21,561 bases of DNA from NCBI GenBank assembly GCA_934162535.1, contig CAKPJC010000027.1:1-21561 (forward strand), read 5' to 3'. Under the pieces are notes generated by a model. The model was not told where the DNA came from and did not search any database. It worked only from the letters and a program-made list of their open reading frames with translations. A program made the position numbers and the translations under genes. Below are positions 5,790 through 13,995 of this stretch, one piece after another. Each line of letters begins with the position of its first letter. Positions within the stretch are counted from its first letter, which is position 1. This DNA is from an uncultured Clostridia bacterium. GTDB taxonomy: Bacteria > Bacillota > Clostridia > TANB77 > CAG-508.

Positions 5790-8414
5790 CTATATATTTT
5801 CTTCAATGCTTTTTAGCATTTCCTTATACTTTTCAAGTTTAGCTTTTTCTTCATCTATTTTTGCCTGTGGTGCTTTATTAATAAATCCTGGATTTGAAAG
5901 CATTTTTTCACATCTTGCAATTTCTGAGTGTAATCTATTTTTCTCAGTTTCGATTCTCTTTTTTTCTTCTTCCTCATCAATTAATCCAGCTAAAGGCATA
6001 AATATTTCAATATCATCTACTATAATATGAATACTATTCTCAGGAATATTATCTTTATTAAGTTGTATCTTGACATCACTTGCAAATCCTAATTTCATAA
6101 ATATTGGTACAGTCTCTTCAATTCCTGTTTTATTTGCTTTGCTAACTATAATTATTTCTGATTTTTTGCTTGGATGAATATTTTTTGTACTTCTTATATT
6201 TCTTATTTCTGTAATTATTTCCTTTATTTCCTCGATAGTAGTTTCTTCTTGTTCATATTCACTATCCCTTTTGCTTTCTGGCCACGATGATACCATAAGG
6301 TCTGTTTCATCATTTTTTACAAGACTTTCATATATTTCTGTTGTCACAAATGGCATGAATGGATGCAATAATTTCATTGATATTCCTAGCACATAGTTTA
6401 ATACATAACTTACTGCAATTCTTTCATTTTCATCTTCACTATATATTCTTGATTTTGCCATCTCTATATACCAGTCACAAAATTCATTCCAGATAAATGC
6501 ATATATTTTATCTAATGCTATTCCTAAATCATAATTATCAATATTTTCTGTAACTTCTTTTACTAATCTGTTTAATTTGCTTAAAATCCACTTATCCTCT
6601 ATTCTTAAGTTTTGAGGATTTTTACTAAATTTTCTTACTTTCTCCACATCTGGTATATTATTTATAACAAATTTAGCTGCATTCCAGATTTTATTAGCAA
6701 AGTTTGAAGCTTGGTCTAATTTTTCCGGCATATATCTTATATCATTTCCCATAGTTGTTCCAGAAATTACTGAAAATCTTAATGCATCTGCACTATATTC
6801 ATTTATTACTTCTATTGGATCTATTCCATTTCCTAATGTTTTTGACATTTTTCTTCCTTGACTATCACGAACAATTCCATGCATTAAAACGTCACTAAAT
6901 GGTTTTTCCTTCATTGAATATAAACCTGAAAATATCATTCTTGCTACCCAGAAGAATATTATATCATATCCTGTTATAAGTACATTTCCTGGATAGAACA
7001 TTTTTAAGTCCTCTGATTCTTTGTCTGGCCAACCTAATGTAGAGAATGGCCATAATGCTGAGCTAAACCATGTGTCTAATGTATCTGGGTCTTGGTGTAG
7101 TTCTGTAGAACCACATTTATCACATTTTTCTGGCATAGATTTTGCTACATGTATATGTCCACATTTGTCACAATAATATGCTGGTATTTGGTGTCCCCAC
7201 CATAATTGTCTTGATATACACCAGTCTTGTATGTTTTCCATCCAATTGAAATATGTTTTTTCATATCTTTTTGGAACAAATCTTACATCATTATTTTTCA
7301 CTGCTTCTATTGCAGGTTTTGCAAGTTCTTCCATTCTTACAAACCATTGCTCAGATACTCTTGGTTCTATTGTTGTTTTACATCTTTCACATTTTCCTAC
7401 ATTATGTGTGTAATCTTCTATTGAAATAAGTGAGCCTAGTTCTTTTAGTTTTTTTACTATTATTGGTCTTGCTTCTATTGCTGTCATTCCTGCTACTTCT
7501 GGCATCAAGTATCCCATTATTGTTTTTTCATCAAATACTTCTATAAATTCTAGGTTATTTTTTATTCCTGCTTGATAATCATTTGGGTCATGTGATGGTG
7601 TAATTTTTACACATCCTGTTCCAAATTCTTTTTCAACAAACTCGTCTGCTATTATTGGAATTTCACGATTTACAATTGGTAGTATTGCTGTTTTTCCTAT
7701 TATGTCTTTGTATCTTTCATCATCTGGGTTTACTGCAACTGCTGTATCTCCAAGCATTGTTTCTGGTCTTGTTGTTGCTACTTCTACATATCTATCTTCA
7801 TCTTTTATTTTATATCTTAGGTGCCATAGATGTGTTGCTTCTTCTTTGTATTCAACTTCTGCATCTGATATTGCTGTATTACAGTTTGGGCACCAGTTTA
7901 CCATTCTACTTCCTTTATAAATATAACCATCATTATATAATTTTACAAATTGTTCTAATACTGCTTCTGATAAACCTTCATCTAATGTAAATCTGCGTCT
8001 ATCCCAGTCACATGAACACCCAAGTTTTCTTTGTTGTTCCTGTATTGTTCCTCCATATAATTTTGTCCATTCCCACGCTTCTTCAAGGAATTTTTCTCTT
8101 CCTATTTCTTGTTTTGTTTTTCCTTCTTCTTTTAGTTTTTGCACTACTTTCATTTCTGTTGATATTGATGCATGGTCTGCTCCTGGTAACCATAGTGTGT
8201 TGTATCCTTGCATTCTTTTGTATCTTATTAATATATCTTGTAGTGTTCCATCTAATGCATGCCCCATATGTAGTTTGCCTGTAACATTTGGTGGTGGCAT
8301 CATTATGCAATAACTTTCTTTTGTTTTGTCCATACTTGGTTTGAAGTATCCTTTCTTTTCCCATTCAGCATATAGTCTTTCTTCAAAGTCTTGTGGATTG
8401 TACTTTTCATTCAT
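5790..8414 (-). CDS. valS: Valyl-tRNA synthetase
   Basis: The protein has 874 residues, normal for bacterial ValRS, with GGAGG about 8 nt before the ATG at 8414. It charges tRNA-Val in the cytoplasm. Features in order: the class I signature HMGH (49-52) after PPPNVTGKL; an editing domain with TTRPETMLGDTAV; a zinc-ribbon-like pair CDKCGH and CDKCGS; GRKMSKTLGNGIDP with KMSKT at about 521; an anticodon-binding helical domain; and a charged C-terminal coiled coil starting near residue 810 (EEEEKKRIETEKNRL), the tRNA arm typical of ValRS. The gene stands alone, controlled by the T-box leader upstream and ended by the hairpin shared with tsaE. Confidence 0.97.
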   Translation of the reverse strand: MNEKYNPQDFEERLYAEWEKKGYFKPSMDKTKESYCIMMPPPNVTGKLHMGHALDGTLQDILIRYKRMQGYNTLWLPGADHASISTEMKVVQKLKEEGKTKQEIGREKFLEEAWEWTKLYGGTIQEQQRKLGCSCDWDRRRFTLDEGLSEAVLEQFVKLYNDGYIYKGSRMVNWCPNCNTAISDAEVEYKEEATHLWHLRYKIKDEDRYVEVATTRPETMLGDTAVAVNPDDERYKDIIGKTAILPIVNREIPIIADEFVEKEFGTGCVKITPSHDPNDYQAGIKNNLEFIEVFDEKTIMGYLMPEVAGMTAIEARPIIVKKLKELGSLISIEDYTHNVGKCERCKTTIEPRVSEQWFVRMEELAKPAIEAVKNNDVRFVPKRYEKTYFNWMENIQDWCISRQLWWGHQIPAYYCDKCGHIHVAKSMPEKCDKCGSTELHQDPDTLDTWFSSALWPFSTLGWPDKESEDLKMFYPGNVLITGYDIIFFWVARMIFSGLYSMKEKPFSDVLMHGIVRDSQGRKMSKTLGNGIDPIEVINEYSADALRFSVISGTTMGNDIRYMPEKLDQASNFANKIWNAAKFVINNIPDVEKVRKFSKNPQNLRIEDKWILSKLNRLVKEVTENIDNYDLGIALDKIYAFIWNEFCDWYIEMAKSRIYSEDENERIAVSYVLNYVLGISMKLLHPFMPFVTTEIYESLVKNDETDLMVSSWPESKRDSEYEQEETTIEEIKEIITEIRNIRSTKNIHPSKKSEIIIVSKANKTGIEETVPIFMKLGFASDVKIQLNKDNIPENSIHIIVDDIEIFMPLAGLIDEEEEKKRIETEKNRLHSEIARCEKMLSNPGFINKAPQAKIDEEKAKLEKYKEMLKSIEENI

Positions 8415-8451
8415 TTTCCATTCCTCCTTTATATTATAACTTTATTAGTTC

Positions 8452-8698
8452 AAAAAACTCGCCCCTATGTATAAGGGCGAGTTTATTTCTCACGGTACCA
8501 CCTTAATTAAAATCTTTTTGATTTTATCTTAGTTAGCTTGTAACGTTGCTTAAACGGATATCTTACTGTTAGTTCAGATTATCAACTAAAAAAGCTACAT
8601 TCCATTTATCTTTTTCTTGAAAAGTTTTCAGCCGATGACTTTTCTCTCTTTGAAGCAAGTATAAATGTACTCCTCTTTTTTCTTGTTTTTAATTTTTT
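8452..8698 (-). ncRNA. T-box leader of valS
   Basis: On the minus strand the order is: GAGGAGTAC at the base of stem I, an AGAGAG apical segment, a specifier region with GUA (8598-8596, a valine codon) in AATGTAGC, the conserved T-box core AAGGTGGTACCGTG (8504-8491), and an intrinsic terminator whose arms ACTCGCCC and GGGGCGAGT lie at about 8482-8457, followed by a T-run. Uncharged tRNA-Val should pair with GUA and with the T-box bulge, favouring the antiterminator and so valS expression. Assigning the specifier depends on my reading of the stem I fold. Confidence 0.93.
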
Positions 8699-8706
8699 AC
8701 ATTGCT

Positions 8707-8735
8707 ATTATCTCATAATTTTATGTGAATTGCAA
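8707..8735 (-). promoter_or_regulatory. Promoter of the T-box/valS transcript
   Basis: On the minus strand TTGCAA (8735-8730), a 17-nt spacer and GATAAT (8712-8707). The predicted start is near 8700, immediately before the T-box leader. Confidence 0.75.
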
Positions 8736-8798
8736 GTGTTTTTTTATTTTTTTCATATATATCCTGTTAGAATGTTGCGAATTTTTGTTCATTTTATA

Positions 8799-8827
8799 TT
8801 GATTTGTTTTTTATTTTATGTTATACT
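8799..8827 (+). promoter_or_regulatory. Sense promoter of the small-peptide locus
   Basis: TTGATT (8799-8804), a 17-nt spacer and TATACT (8822-8827). Transcription would start around 8834-8838, at the left copy of the inverted repeat. It diverges from the valS promoter. Confidence 0.7.
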
Positions 8828-8835
8828 AGCTGACG

Positions 8836-8848
8836 TAGGAAATGACAA
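8836..8848. repeat. Left copy of a 13-bp inverted repeat bounding the small-peptide locus
   Basis: TAGGAAATGACAA at 8836-8848 is the exact reverse complement of 9100-9112. Each copy lies at the predicted transcription start of one of the two facing promoters, so both RNAs would start with the same sequence. Confidence 0.9.
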
Positions 8849-8866
8849 TAAACAGATGTGTTTTTG

Positions 8867-8907
8867 CCACCAATTTACGAAACATCGTTAGAAAGGTGGT
8901 GATGTTT
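8867..8907 (+). promoter_or_regulatory. Masked ribosome binding site of the small peptide
   Basis: GCCACC (8867-8872) can pair with GGTGGT (8895-8900), which contains the ribosome site. AAACATC (8880-8886) can pair with GATGTTT (8901-8907), which ends at the base before the start codon. The two helices interlock, so they are either alternatives or a pseudoknot. Either would block translation, as is typical of type I toxin mRNAs. Confidence 0.55.
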
Positions 8908-9021
8908 ATGAGTAAAGTAATACTTTTTTTTATAATATCATTTATGTTATCTTTAACATTAAACGTTGCCTTGACAGCAGTTCTGTATAAGAACTGGGTT
9001 GATATGCAACTACATAAATAA
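8908..9021 (+). CDS. 37-residue hydrophobic peptide, candidate type I toxin
   Basis: The peptide starts at the ATG at 8908, about 8 nt after AAAGGTGG; another in-frame ATG at 8902 is too close to that site. It has a short basic start (MSK), one membrane helix (about residues 4-28, VILFFIISFMLSLTLNVALT) and a charged, aromatic tail (LYKNWVDMQLHK). This layout is that of small membrane toxins of type I systems (TxpA/BsrG/Fst-like), although I see no clear sequence match to any of them. The supporting context is strong: its own promoter, a masked ribosome site, an immediate bidirectional terminator, and a facing promoter producing an antisense RNA over its 3' end. Possible long-range pairing between CAGATGTG (8853-8860) and CACATCTG (9030-9037) would link the two ends of the mRNA. 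Confidence 0.6.
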   Translation: MSKVILFFIISFMLSLTLNVALTAVLYKNWVDMQLHK

Positions 9022-9111
9022 AAAAAGCTCACATCTGTAATTTTTGTACGATTTAGATGTGAGTTTTTATCTAATTCATGCAAAACCACGTTTGTGGATT
9101 TGTCATTTCCT
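9020..9111 (-). ncRNA. Predicted antisense RNA (antitoxin) of the small-peptide locus
   Basis: The facing promoter at 9118-9146 should start an RNA near 9111 that ends at the shared terminator, a transcript of about 90 nt. It would be fully complementary to the last 40-50 nt of the peptide mRNA. It contains a small hairpin (CCAC AAAC GTGG) near its 5' end. No open reading frame of interest lies in it. Boundaries are inferred from promoter and terminator positions only. Confidence 0.5.
9027..9068. terminator. Bidirectional terminator inside the small-peptide locus
   Basis: GCTCACATCT (9027-9036) pairs with AGATGTGAGT (9055-9064) around an 18-nt loop. It is followed by T5 on the right and preceded by A7 on the left, so it can stop both the sense and the antisense RNA. 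Confidence 0.85.
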
Positions 9112-9112
9112 A
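9100..9112. repeat. Right copy of the 13-bp inverted repeat
   Basis: Exact reverse complement of 8836-8848. No clear target-site duplication flanks the pair, although both copies start with TA. Confidence 0.9.
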
Positions 9113-9117
9113 TATTT

Positions 9118-9146
9118 ATTATACTTAAAATTTTAAGAAAAGTCAA
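9118..9146 (-). promoter_or_regulatory. Antisense promoter facing the small-peptide gene
   Basis: On the minus strand TTGACT (9146-9141), a 17-nt spacer and TATAAT (9123-9118). The spacer holds a perfect 14-bp palindrome, CTTAAAATTTTAAG (9124-9137), possibly an operator. It is closer to consensus than the sense promoter, as expected if antitoxin must exceed toxin. Confidence 0.75.
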
Positions 9147-9175
9147 TATAAGTCATATTTTTTTCACAGATGCGT

Positions 9176-9922
9176 TTATATCTCCTTCGCATGTATTACA
9201 ACCCTATACTTGTTATCATTCGCACAAGTCGATAGTGTTAAAACTTTACTATTCTCATCTACATCTGCATTAAAATCCTTAACACTCCTTGACTTTATTG
9301 TATCTACAAACTGTTTAAATTCTGCATCTGTAAAATTCTTTTTTATGTAGTAATCCTCTTTTTCTATTTGATATATCGAAAATATTTCATACTGAATTTC
9401 TCCATCTGGGGCAACAATTGTTATATATTTGTTTTCTTCATTGTCATACCATTCTTTATTTAGAGCATTTTTTAGTGTTCCAAACATACTACCATCTCTA
9501 CGATTATGTCCATATATAACTACATTTCTATCTGTTCCGTCAAGTTTGTTTTGGCTATCTACAAATATTGAACCACCTGCATTATATTTTTTTTCTATAC
9601 TATGTGTTAAATAATAGGAGTTATCTTTCCCTTGTACTACAGGATATTCAACTTTTGTATTATTTACTTTTATCCATCCAACTATATCTTCATTTGTTTG
9701 TTTTAATTGTTCAAAATCTACTTTATAGCTTTCATTTCCTTCTTCATCTTTTTCAATTTTTACTGCTTTTGACATCTGATTCAATATTTCATTGTTTTCT
9801 TTATTTTCTTTATACCAATTTATTATATGATAACCAGAATATATAAATATTGCTACAAATATAATTTGTAGCAATATTAGTAATAAATTGGATTTCTTTT
9901 CTTTTTTACTATGTTTTTCCAT
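9176..9922 (-). CDS. srtB: Class B sortase
   Basis: The protein has 248 residues, with AAAGGA before the ATG at 9922. Sortases are membrane-bound transpeptidases that cut a sorting motif in exported proteins and join them to cell wall peptidoglycan. A basic N-terminus and one membrane segment (about 12-31) anchor it; the catalytic domain follows. The triad is visible: His139 in IYGHN, Cys233 in LSTC and Arg240 in YRVVIH. The class B character is shown by VGWIKVNNTKVEYPVVQ, the spacing YYLTHS, and the long helix between the IYGH and STC strands. It follows the HdeD-like gene by 10 nt with a shared promoter. No protein in this window shows a clear SrtB sorting motif, so its substrate lies elsewhere. 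No terminator is seen before the antisense promoter downstream. Confidence 0.93.
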   Translation of the reverse strand: MEKHSKKEKKSNLLLILLQIIFVAIFIYSGYHIINWYKENKENNEILNQMSKAVKIEKDEEGNESYKVDFEQLKQTNEDIVGWIKVNNTKVEYPVVQGKDNSYYLTHSIEKKYNAGGSIFVDSQNKLDGTDRNVVIYGHNRRDGSMFGTLKNALNKEWYDNEENKYITIVAPDGEIQYEIFSIYQIEKEDYYIKKNFTDAEFKQFVDTIKSRSVKDFNADVDENSKVLTLSTCANDNKYRVVIHAKEI

Positions 9923-9932
9923 TTTTATTCCT

Positions 9933-10478
9933 TTACTTTATTTTATTAACATTACCTAAGAACATTATGCTTTCTATTATATCTAAAATAGCATATACTA
10001 GAATAACTACACCTATTGTTACTACTATAACACCTGAATTACATATGATGTATATTCCTGCTATTAACATAGCAATTGCAATAATCAAACTGTATAGCCA
10101 TACTTTTGAATCTACTATTTTTAGTTTAAATGACATATCTATTCTTATTACTGAACTGTATATAATCCATATTCCAATTAGTATCCCAAAAAATCTGCCT
10201 ATTTCATCACTAAAACATATTGTTGCAATACCAATTAAAATTGCTATTATTCCGAATAACATATCATAATTGTAAAAATCGTATTTTCCTTTGTTACTTA
10301 CATAATTCACAATTCTGTATGCTCCCGCAATTATGAATATTGTTCCAATTATATATGATACTGCTCTTATTGTTCCTGTTGGATTAATTATTAATACTAT
10401 TCCTAATATTGCAAATACAACTGATGTCAATAATGCATTCCAACCTGTTCTTTTTAGTATGTCTTCTAAATAATTCAT
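9933..10478 (-). CDS. HdeD-like (DUF308) membrane protein
   Basis: The protein has 181 residues, with GGAGG 8-12 nt before the ATG at 10478. Six membrane segments can be drawn (about 14-32, 38-58, 72-90, 95-112, 125-145 and 148-172), the arrangement of the HdeD/DUF308 family. The repeated small-residue and Gly-rich helices (ILGIVLIINP, GIIAILIGIA, AMLIAGIYII) are typical of it. E. coli HdeD is linked to acid resistance, but the role in Firmicutes is not known. Its tight pairing with the sortase gene suggests a cell envelope role; that is inference from position. Confidence 0.82.
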   Translation of the reverse strand: MNYLEDILKRTGWNALLTSVVFAILGIVLIINPTGTIRAVSYIIGTIFIIAGAYRIVNYVSNKGKYDFYNYDMLFGIIAILIGIATICFSDEIGRFFGILIGIWIIYSSVIRIDMSFKLKIVDSKVWLYSLIIAIAMLIAGIYIICNSGVIVVTIGVVILVYAILDIIESIMFLGNVNKIK

Positions 10479-10503
10479 ACATATTCCTCCTTTGTTTTTT
10501 ACA

Positions 10504-10532
10504 ATTATATACTAATTTTTATTCATAATCAA
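10504..10532 (-). promoter_or_regulatory. Promoter of the HdeD-like/srtB pair
   Basis: On the minus strand TTGATT (10532-10527), a 17-nt spacer and TATAAT (10509-10504). The -35 box lies within the last codons of the kinase gene. It allows the sortase pair to be expressed separately from adhE. Confidence 0.65.
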
Positions 10533-11280
10533 CTACATTTATCCATTTACTTAAAAATTCTTGTTCTTCTTCTTTTCCTTTTGTCATTTGTGTTGCTGCA
10601 ACTATTGGAATCCATCTTTGGATATTTGCTTTTGCTATTCCTGATTTTTCTGAAAATAAGTTGATATATTTTTCTGCTAATTCGATTTTACCATTCATTG
10701 AGAATAATAAAAATGTTCTTGCAGAATCTGCTGACGCATTTCCTTGTGTAACGTGTGACCAGTCTATTACATATATTGTTCCATCTTCTTTTATTATTAC
10801 ATTGCTTGGATTGAAGTCTCCATGACATAATTTTGCATGGTTTTTCATTCCTTCTAATCTTTGTAATAATTCATATCTCGTATATTCATCTATATTTGTT
10901 GCATTTGTAAGCTTTCTTCTGAATTTATCTTTTATTCTATTTAATAATGGCACTGTATTTGCTTGTATTTGTAATTGTGTATCTACAAAAAGATTTAGGT
11001 ATTCATCTTCTTTTTCTGGATGTTCACTCATTAATTTATCAAGAGGTGTTCCCTCAATAAATTCTGATACTAATGCCCATCTATTTTCTATTTTTGTTAC
11101 TTCTATTAGTTTTGGTATGTTTAATGATGTTCCTTCTTCAACCCTTGCTTGATTTAAGGCTTCATTTAATATATCTGCTTTTGAATAATTTTCTACAAAT
11201 AGTTTTATTGTTTTATCATTATCTCTATATACTGTCTTGTTCTTTCTTTCTGCTATTGCATTTTCTAAATTATAATACAT
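10519..11280 (-). CDS. Aminoglycoside phosphotransferase/choline kinase-fold protein
   Basis: The protein has 253 residues. It has the APH-type kinase fold: a Lys in TIKLF (Lys26) for ATP binding, SEFIEGTPLDKL for the hinge (72-83), the catalytic loop HGDFNPSN (153-160, Asp155) and the metal-binding VIDW (171-174, Asp173). Members phosphorylate small molecules such as aminoglycosides, choline, homoserine or sugars; the substrate cannot be read from these motifs. The N-terminal lobe is short, and there is no sign of a recently acquired resistance cassette: base composition matches its neighbours. It starts 15 nt after adhE, so the two are probably co-transcribed. Confidence 0.85.
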   Translation of the reverse strand: MYYNLENAIAERKNKTVYRDNDKTIKLFVENYSKADILNEALNQARVEEGTSLNIPKLIEVTKIENRWALVSEFIEGTPLDKLMSEHPEKEDEYLNLFVDTQLQIQANTVPLLNRIKDKFRRKLTNATNIDEYTRYELLQRLEGMKNHAKLCHGDFNPSNVIIKEDGTIYVIDWSHVTQGNASADSARTFLLFSMNGKIELAEKYINLFSEKSGIAKANIQRWIPIVAATQMTKGKEEEQEFLSKWINVVDYE

Positions 11281-11295
11281 TTTATCACCCTTTCT

Positions 11296-13899
11296 CTATT
11301 CCCCATAATATGTTTTTAAATACATTTCTTTTATTTCACTTATTAGTGGATACCTTGGATTTGAACCTGTGCATTGGTCATCAAATGCTTGTTCTGACAT
11401 TTCGTCGAGTTTTTCTAAAAAGTATTGCTCGTCAATTCCATATTCACTTATTGTTTTTTTGATGCCTATTTTTTCTTTTAATTCATCTATTGCACTTATT
11501 AGTTTTTCTAAGCTTTCGTTGTCATTCTCTCCTTTTAATCCAAGTGATTCTGCTATTTCTGCATATCTTCTTAGTGTGTGTGGGTGGTCGTATTGTGGGA
11601 ATGTTCCCATCTTTGTTGGTACTTCTGCACTATTAAATCTCATTACTTTGTCTAATACTAGTGCAACAGTTATTCCATGTGGTAAGTGATGATATGCTCC
11701 CAATTTGTGTCCCATTGAATGGCATATTCCTAAAAATGCATTTGCAAATGCCATTCCAGCCATTGTTGCTGCATTTGCCATTTTCTCTCTTGCTTCTGGG
11801 TCATTTGCTCCATTTTCATATGCTCTTGGTAAATATTCAAAAATTATTTTTATTGCTTCTAATGCTAGTCCATCTGTAAATTCTGTTGCCATCATAGATA
11901 CATATGCTTCTATTGAATGTACTAGTGCATCTATTCCTGATGCTGATGTTAGTCCTTTTGGTGAGTTCATCATCATATCACTATCTACAATTGCCATTTT
12001 AGGTAATAACTCATAATCTGCTAGTGGGTATTTTTGTCCTGTTTTTTCATCTGTGATTACTGCAAATGGTGTAACTTCTGAGCCTGTTCCTGCTGACGTT
12101 GGAACAGCTATAAAGTACGCCTTTTCTCCCATTCTTGGGAATGTATATACTCTTTTTCTTATATCCATAAATCTCATTGCCATGTCTAAAAAGTCTATCT
12201 CTGGGTGCTCATACATTACCCACATTATTTTTCCTGCATCCATTGCTGAACCTCCACCTACTGCAATTATTGCATCTGGCTGGAATTCATTCATTGCTCT
12301 TGTTCCTTCTATTGCACATGCAAGATTTGGATCTGGTGCAACATTTGAAAATGTAGTATGTGCAATTCCCAGTTCATCTAGTTTGTCTGTTATTACTTTT
12401 GTATAACCATTTTGAAATAGGAATGTATCTGTTACTATAAATACTTTCTTTTTATTCATCACATATTTTAATTCTTCTAAAGCTACTGGTAAGCAACCTC
12501 TTTTAATGTATACCTTTTCTGGTGCTCTAAACCATAACATATTGTTTCTCCTTTCAGCAACTGTTTTTATGTTCACTAACTGTTTTATTCCTACGTTTTC
12601 TGATACTGAGTTTCCTCCCCATGAACCACATCCAAGTGTTAACGAAGGTATTAGTTTGAAGTTGTATAAATCTCCTATTCCTCCTTGTGATGAAGGTGTA
12701 TTTATAAGTACTCTACATGTTTTCATATTATTATAGAATTTTTCTATTTTTTCTTTTTCAGTAAGTGTATTTATATATAATGATGATGTATGTCCTAGTC
12801 CACCATCTTGTATTAATCTTCTTGCTTTTTCTATTGCTTCGTCAAAGTCTTTGGCATAGTACATCGCTAATACTGGAGATAATTTTTCATGTGCAAATTC
12901 TTCTGATATGTCTACACTTGCTACTTCTCCTATTAGTATTTTTGTGTTTTCTGGTACATCTACTCCTGCAAGTTTCGCAATTTTATATGCACTTTGTCCA
13001 ACTATTTTTGCATTTAGTGCCCCATTTATTAATATTGTTTTTCTTACTTTTTCTTTTTCTTCTTCATTTAATACATAACATCCTCTTTTAACAAATTCTG
13101 CTCTTGCTTTATCATACATTTTGTCAACTAAAATTACAGATTGCTCTGATGCACATATCATTCCATTATCAAATGTTTTTGAATGTATTATTGAGTTTAC
13201 TGCAAGTACCGTGTCTGCTGATTCGTCTATTATTGCTGGTGTATTTCCCGCACCTACTCCTAATGCTGGTTTTCCACTAGAATATGCTGATTTTACCATT
13301 CCAGGTCCACCTGTTGCTAATATTGTGTCAACTGATTGCATTAATGTATTTGTTAGTTCTAGTGATGGTACATCTATCCATGCTATTATCCCTTCTGGTG
13401 CTCCTGCTTTTACTGCTGCCTCTAACACTACTTTTGCTGCTTCTATTGTTGATTTTTTGGCTCTAGGATGTGGACTTATTATTATTCCATTCCTTGTTTT
13501 TAAACATATTAATGTTTTGAATATTGCTGTTGATGTTGGATTTGTTGTTGGTATTACTGCACCAATTACTCCTATTGGTTCTAATACTTTTTTTATTCCA
13601 TATTGCTCATTTTCTTCAACTACTCCACATGTTTTTTCATTTTTGTATTTGTTGTATATGTATTCTGATGCATAGTGATTTTTTATTACTTTGTCTTCTA
13701 CTACTCCCATTCCTGTTTCTTCTACTGCCATTTTTGCAAGTGGTATTCTTGCTTGGTTTGCTGCTATTGCTGATGCTTTGAATATTGCATCTACTTTTTC
13801 TTGTGGATATTTTGAAAATTCTTCTTGTGCTTTTTTAACTTTTTCTATTGTTTTTTGTAGACTTTCTATACTGTCTACGCTTTCGTATTCTTTATCCAT
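11296..13899 (-). CDS. adhE: Bifunctional acetaldehyde-CoA/alcohol dehydrogenase AdhE
   Basis: The protein has 867 residues, the full length of the fused enzyme, with GGGAGG just before the ATG at 13899. The N-terminal half (about 1-440) is a CoA-acylating aldehyde dehydrogenase with GVGAGNTP (214-221) and the catalytic Cys249 in MICASEQ. The C-terminal half (about 455-867) is an iron-dependent alcohol dehydrogenase with GGGSAMDAGK for NAD binding and the metal ligands in HSMGHKLGAYHHLPHG. Together they reduce acetyl-CoA to ethanol and regenerate NAD in fermentation. AdhE usually forms long filaments (spirosomes) in the cytoplasm. A promoter lies about 40 nt upstream. I looked for a Rex-type operator and saw no convincing match. 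Confidence 0.97.
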   Translation of the reverse strand: MDKEYESVDSIESLQKTIEKVKKAQEEFSKYPQEKVDAIFKASAIAANQARIPLAKMAVEETGMGVVEDKVIKNHYASEYIYNKYKNEKTCGVVEENEQYGIKKVLEPIGVIGAVIPTTNPTSTAIFKTLICLKTRNGIIISPHPRAKKSTIEAAKVVLEAAVKAGAPEGIIAWIDVPSLELTNTLMQSVDTILATGGPGMVKSAYSSGKPALGVGAGNTPAIIDESADTVLAVNSIIHSKTFDNGMICASEQSVILVDKMYDKARAEFVKRGCYVLNEEEKEKVRKTILINGALNAKIVGQSAYKIAKLAGVDVPENTKILIGEVASVDISEEFAHEKLSPVLAMYYAKDFDEAIEKARRLIQDGGLGHTSSLYINTLTEKEKIEKFYNNMKTCRVLINTPSSQGGIGDLYNFKLIPSLTLGCGSWGGNSVSENVGIKQLVNIKTVAERRNNMLWFRAPEKVYIKRGCLPVALEELKYVMNKKKVFIVTDTFLFQNGYTKVITDKLDELGIAHTTFSNVAPDPNLACAIEGTRAMNEFQPDAIIAVGGGSAMDAGKIMWVMYEHPEIDFLDMAMRFMDIRKRVYTFPRMGEKAYFIAVPTSAGTGSEVTPFAVITDEKTGQKYPLADYELLPKMAIVDSDMMMNSPKGLTSASGIDALVHSIEAYVSMMATEFTDGLALEAIKIIFEYLPRAYENGANDPEAREKMANAATMAGMAFANAFLGICHSMGHKLGAYHHLPHGITVALVLDKVMRFNSAEVPTKMGTFPQYDHPHTLRRYAEIAESLGLKGENDNESLEKLISAIDELKEKIGIKKTISEYGIDEQYFLEKLDEMSEQAFDDQCTGSNPRYPLISEIKEMYLKTYYGE

Positions 13900-13935
13900 T
13901 TTTTCCTCCCGATAGTATTGTATTTTTTCTTTATT

Positions 13936-13964
13936 ATTTTATCATTTTTATCTTTTTTGAACAA
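13936..13964 (-). promoter_or_regulatory. Promoter of adhE
   Basis: On the minus strand TTGTTC (13964-13959), a 17-nt spacer and TAAAAT (13941-13936). The hexamers are imperfect, so an activator or growth condition may matter. Confidence 0.55.
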
Positions 13965-13995
13965 GTATTTTTTAGGATTTTTTATAGAATAAATA

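Noticed and set aside
8836..9112. Miniature inverted-repeat transposable element
   Set aside because: The 13-bp inverted repeats with TA ends would fit, but no longer target duplication is seen and the repeats coincide with two transcription starts. Copy number in the genome would decide.
8826..9146. 106-codon leftward frame across the small-peptide locus
   Set aside because: It runs through both promoters, both inverted repeats and the terminator, has no ribosome site, and its Met lies in the -35 box of the antisense promoter.
10519..11280. Acquired aminoglycoside resistance gene
   Set aside because: The fold and motifs are shared by many metabolic kinases; composition matches the neighbours and no mobile element is near.
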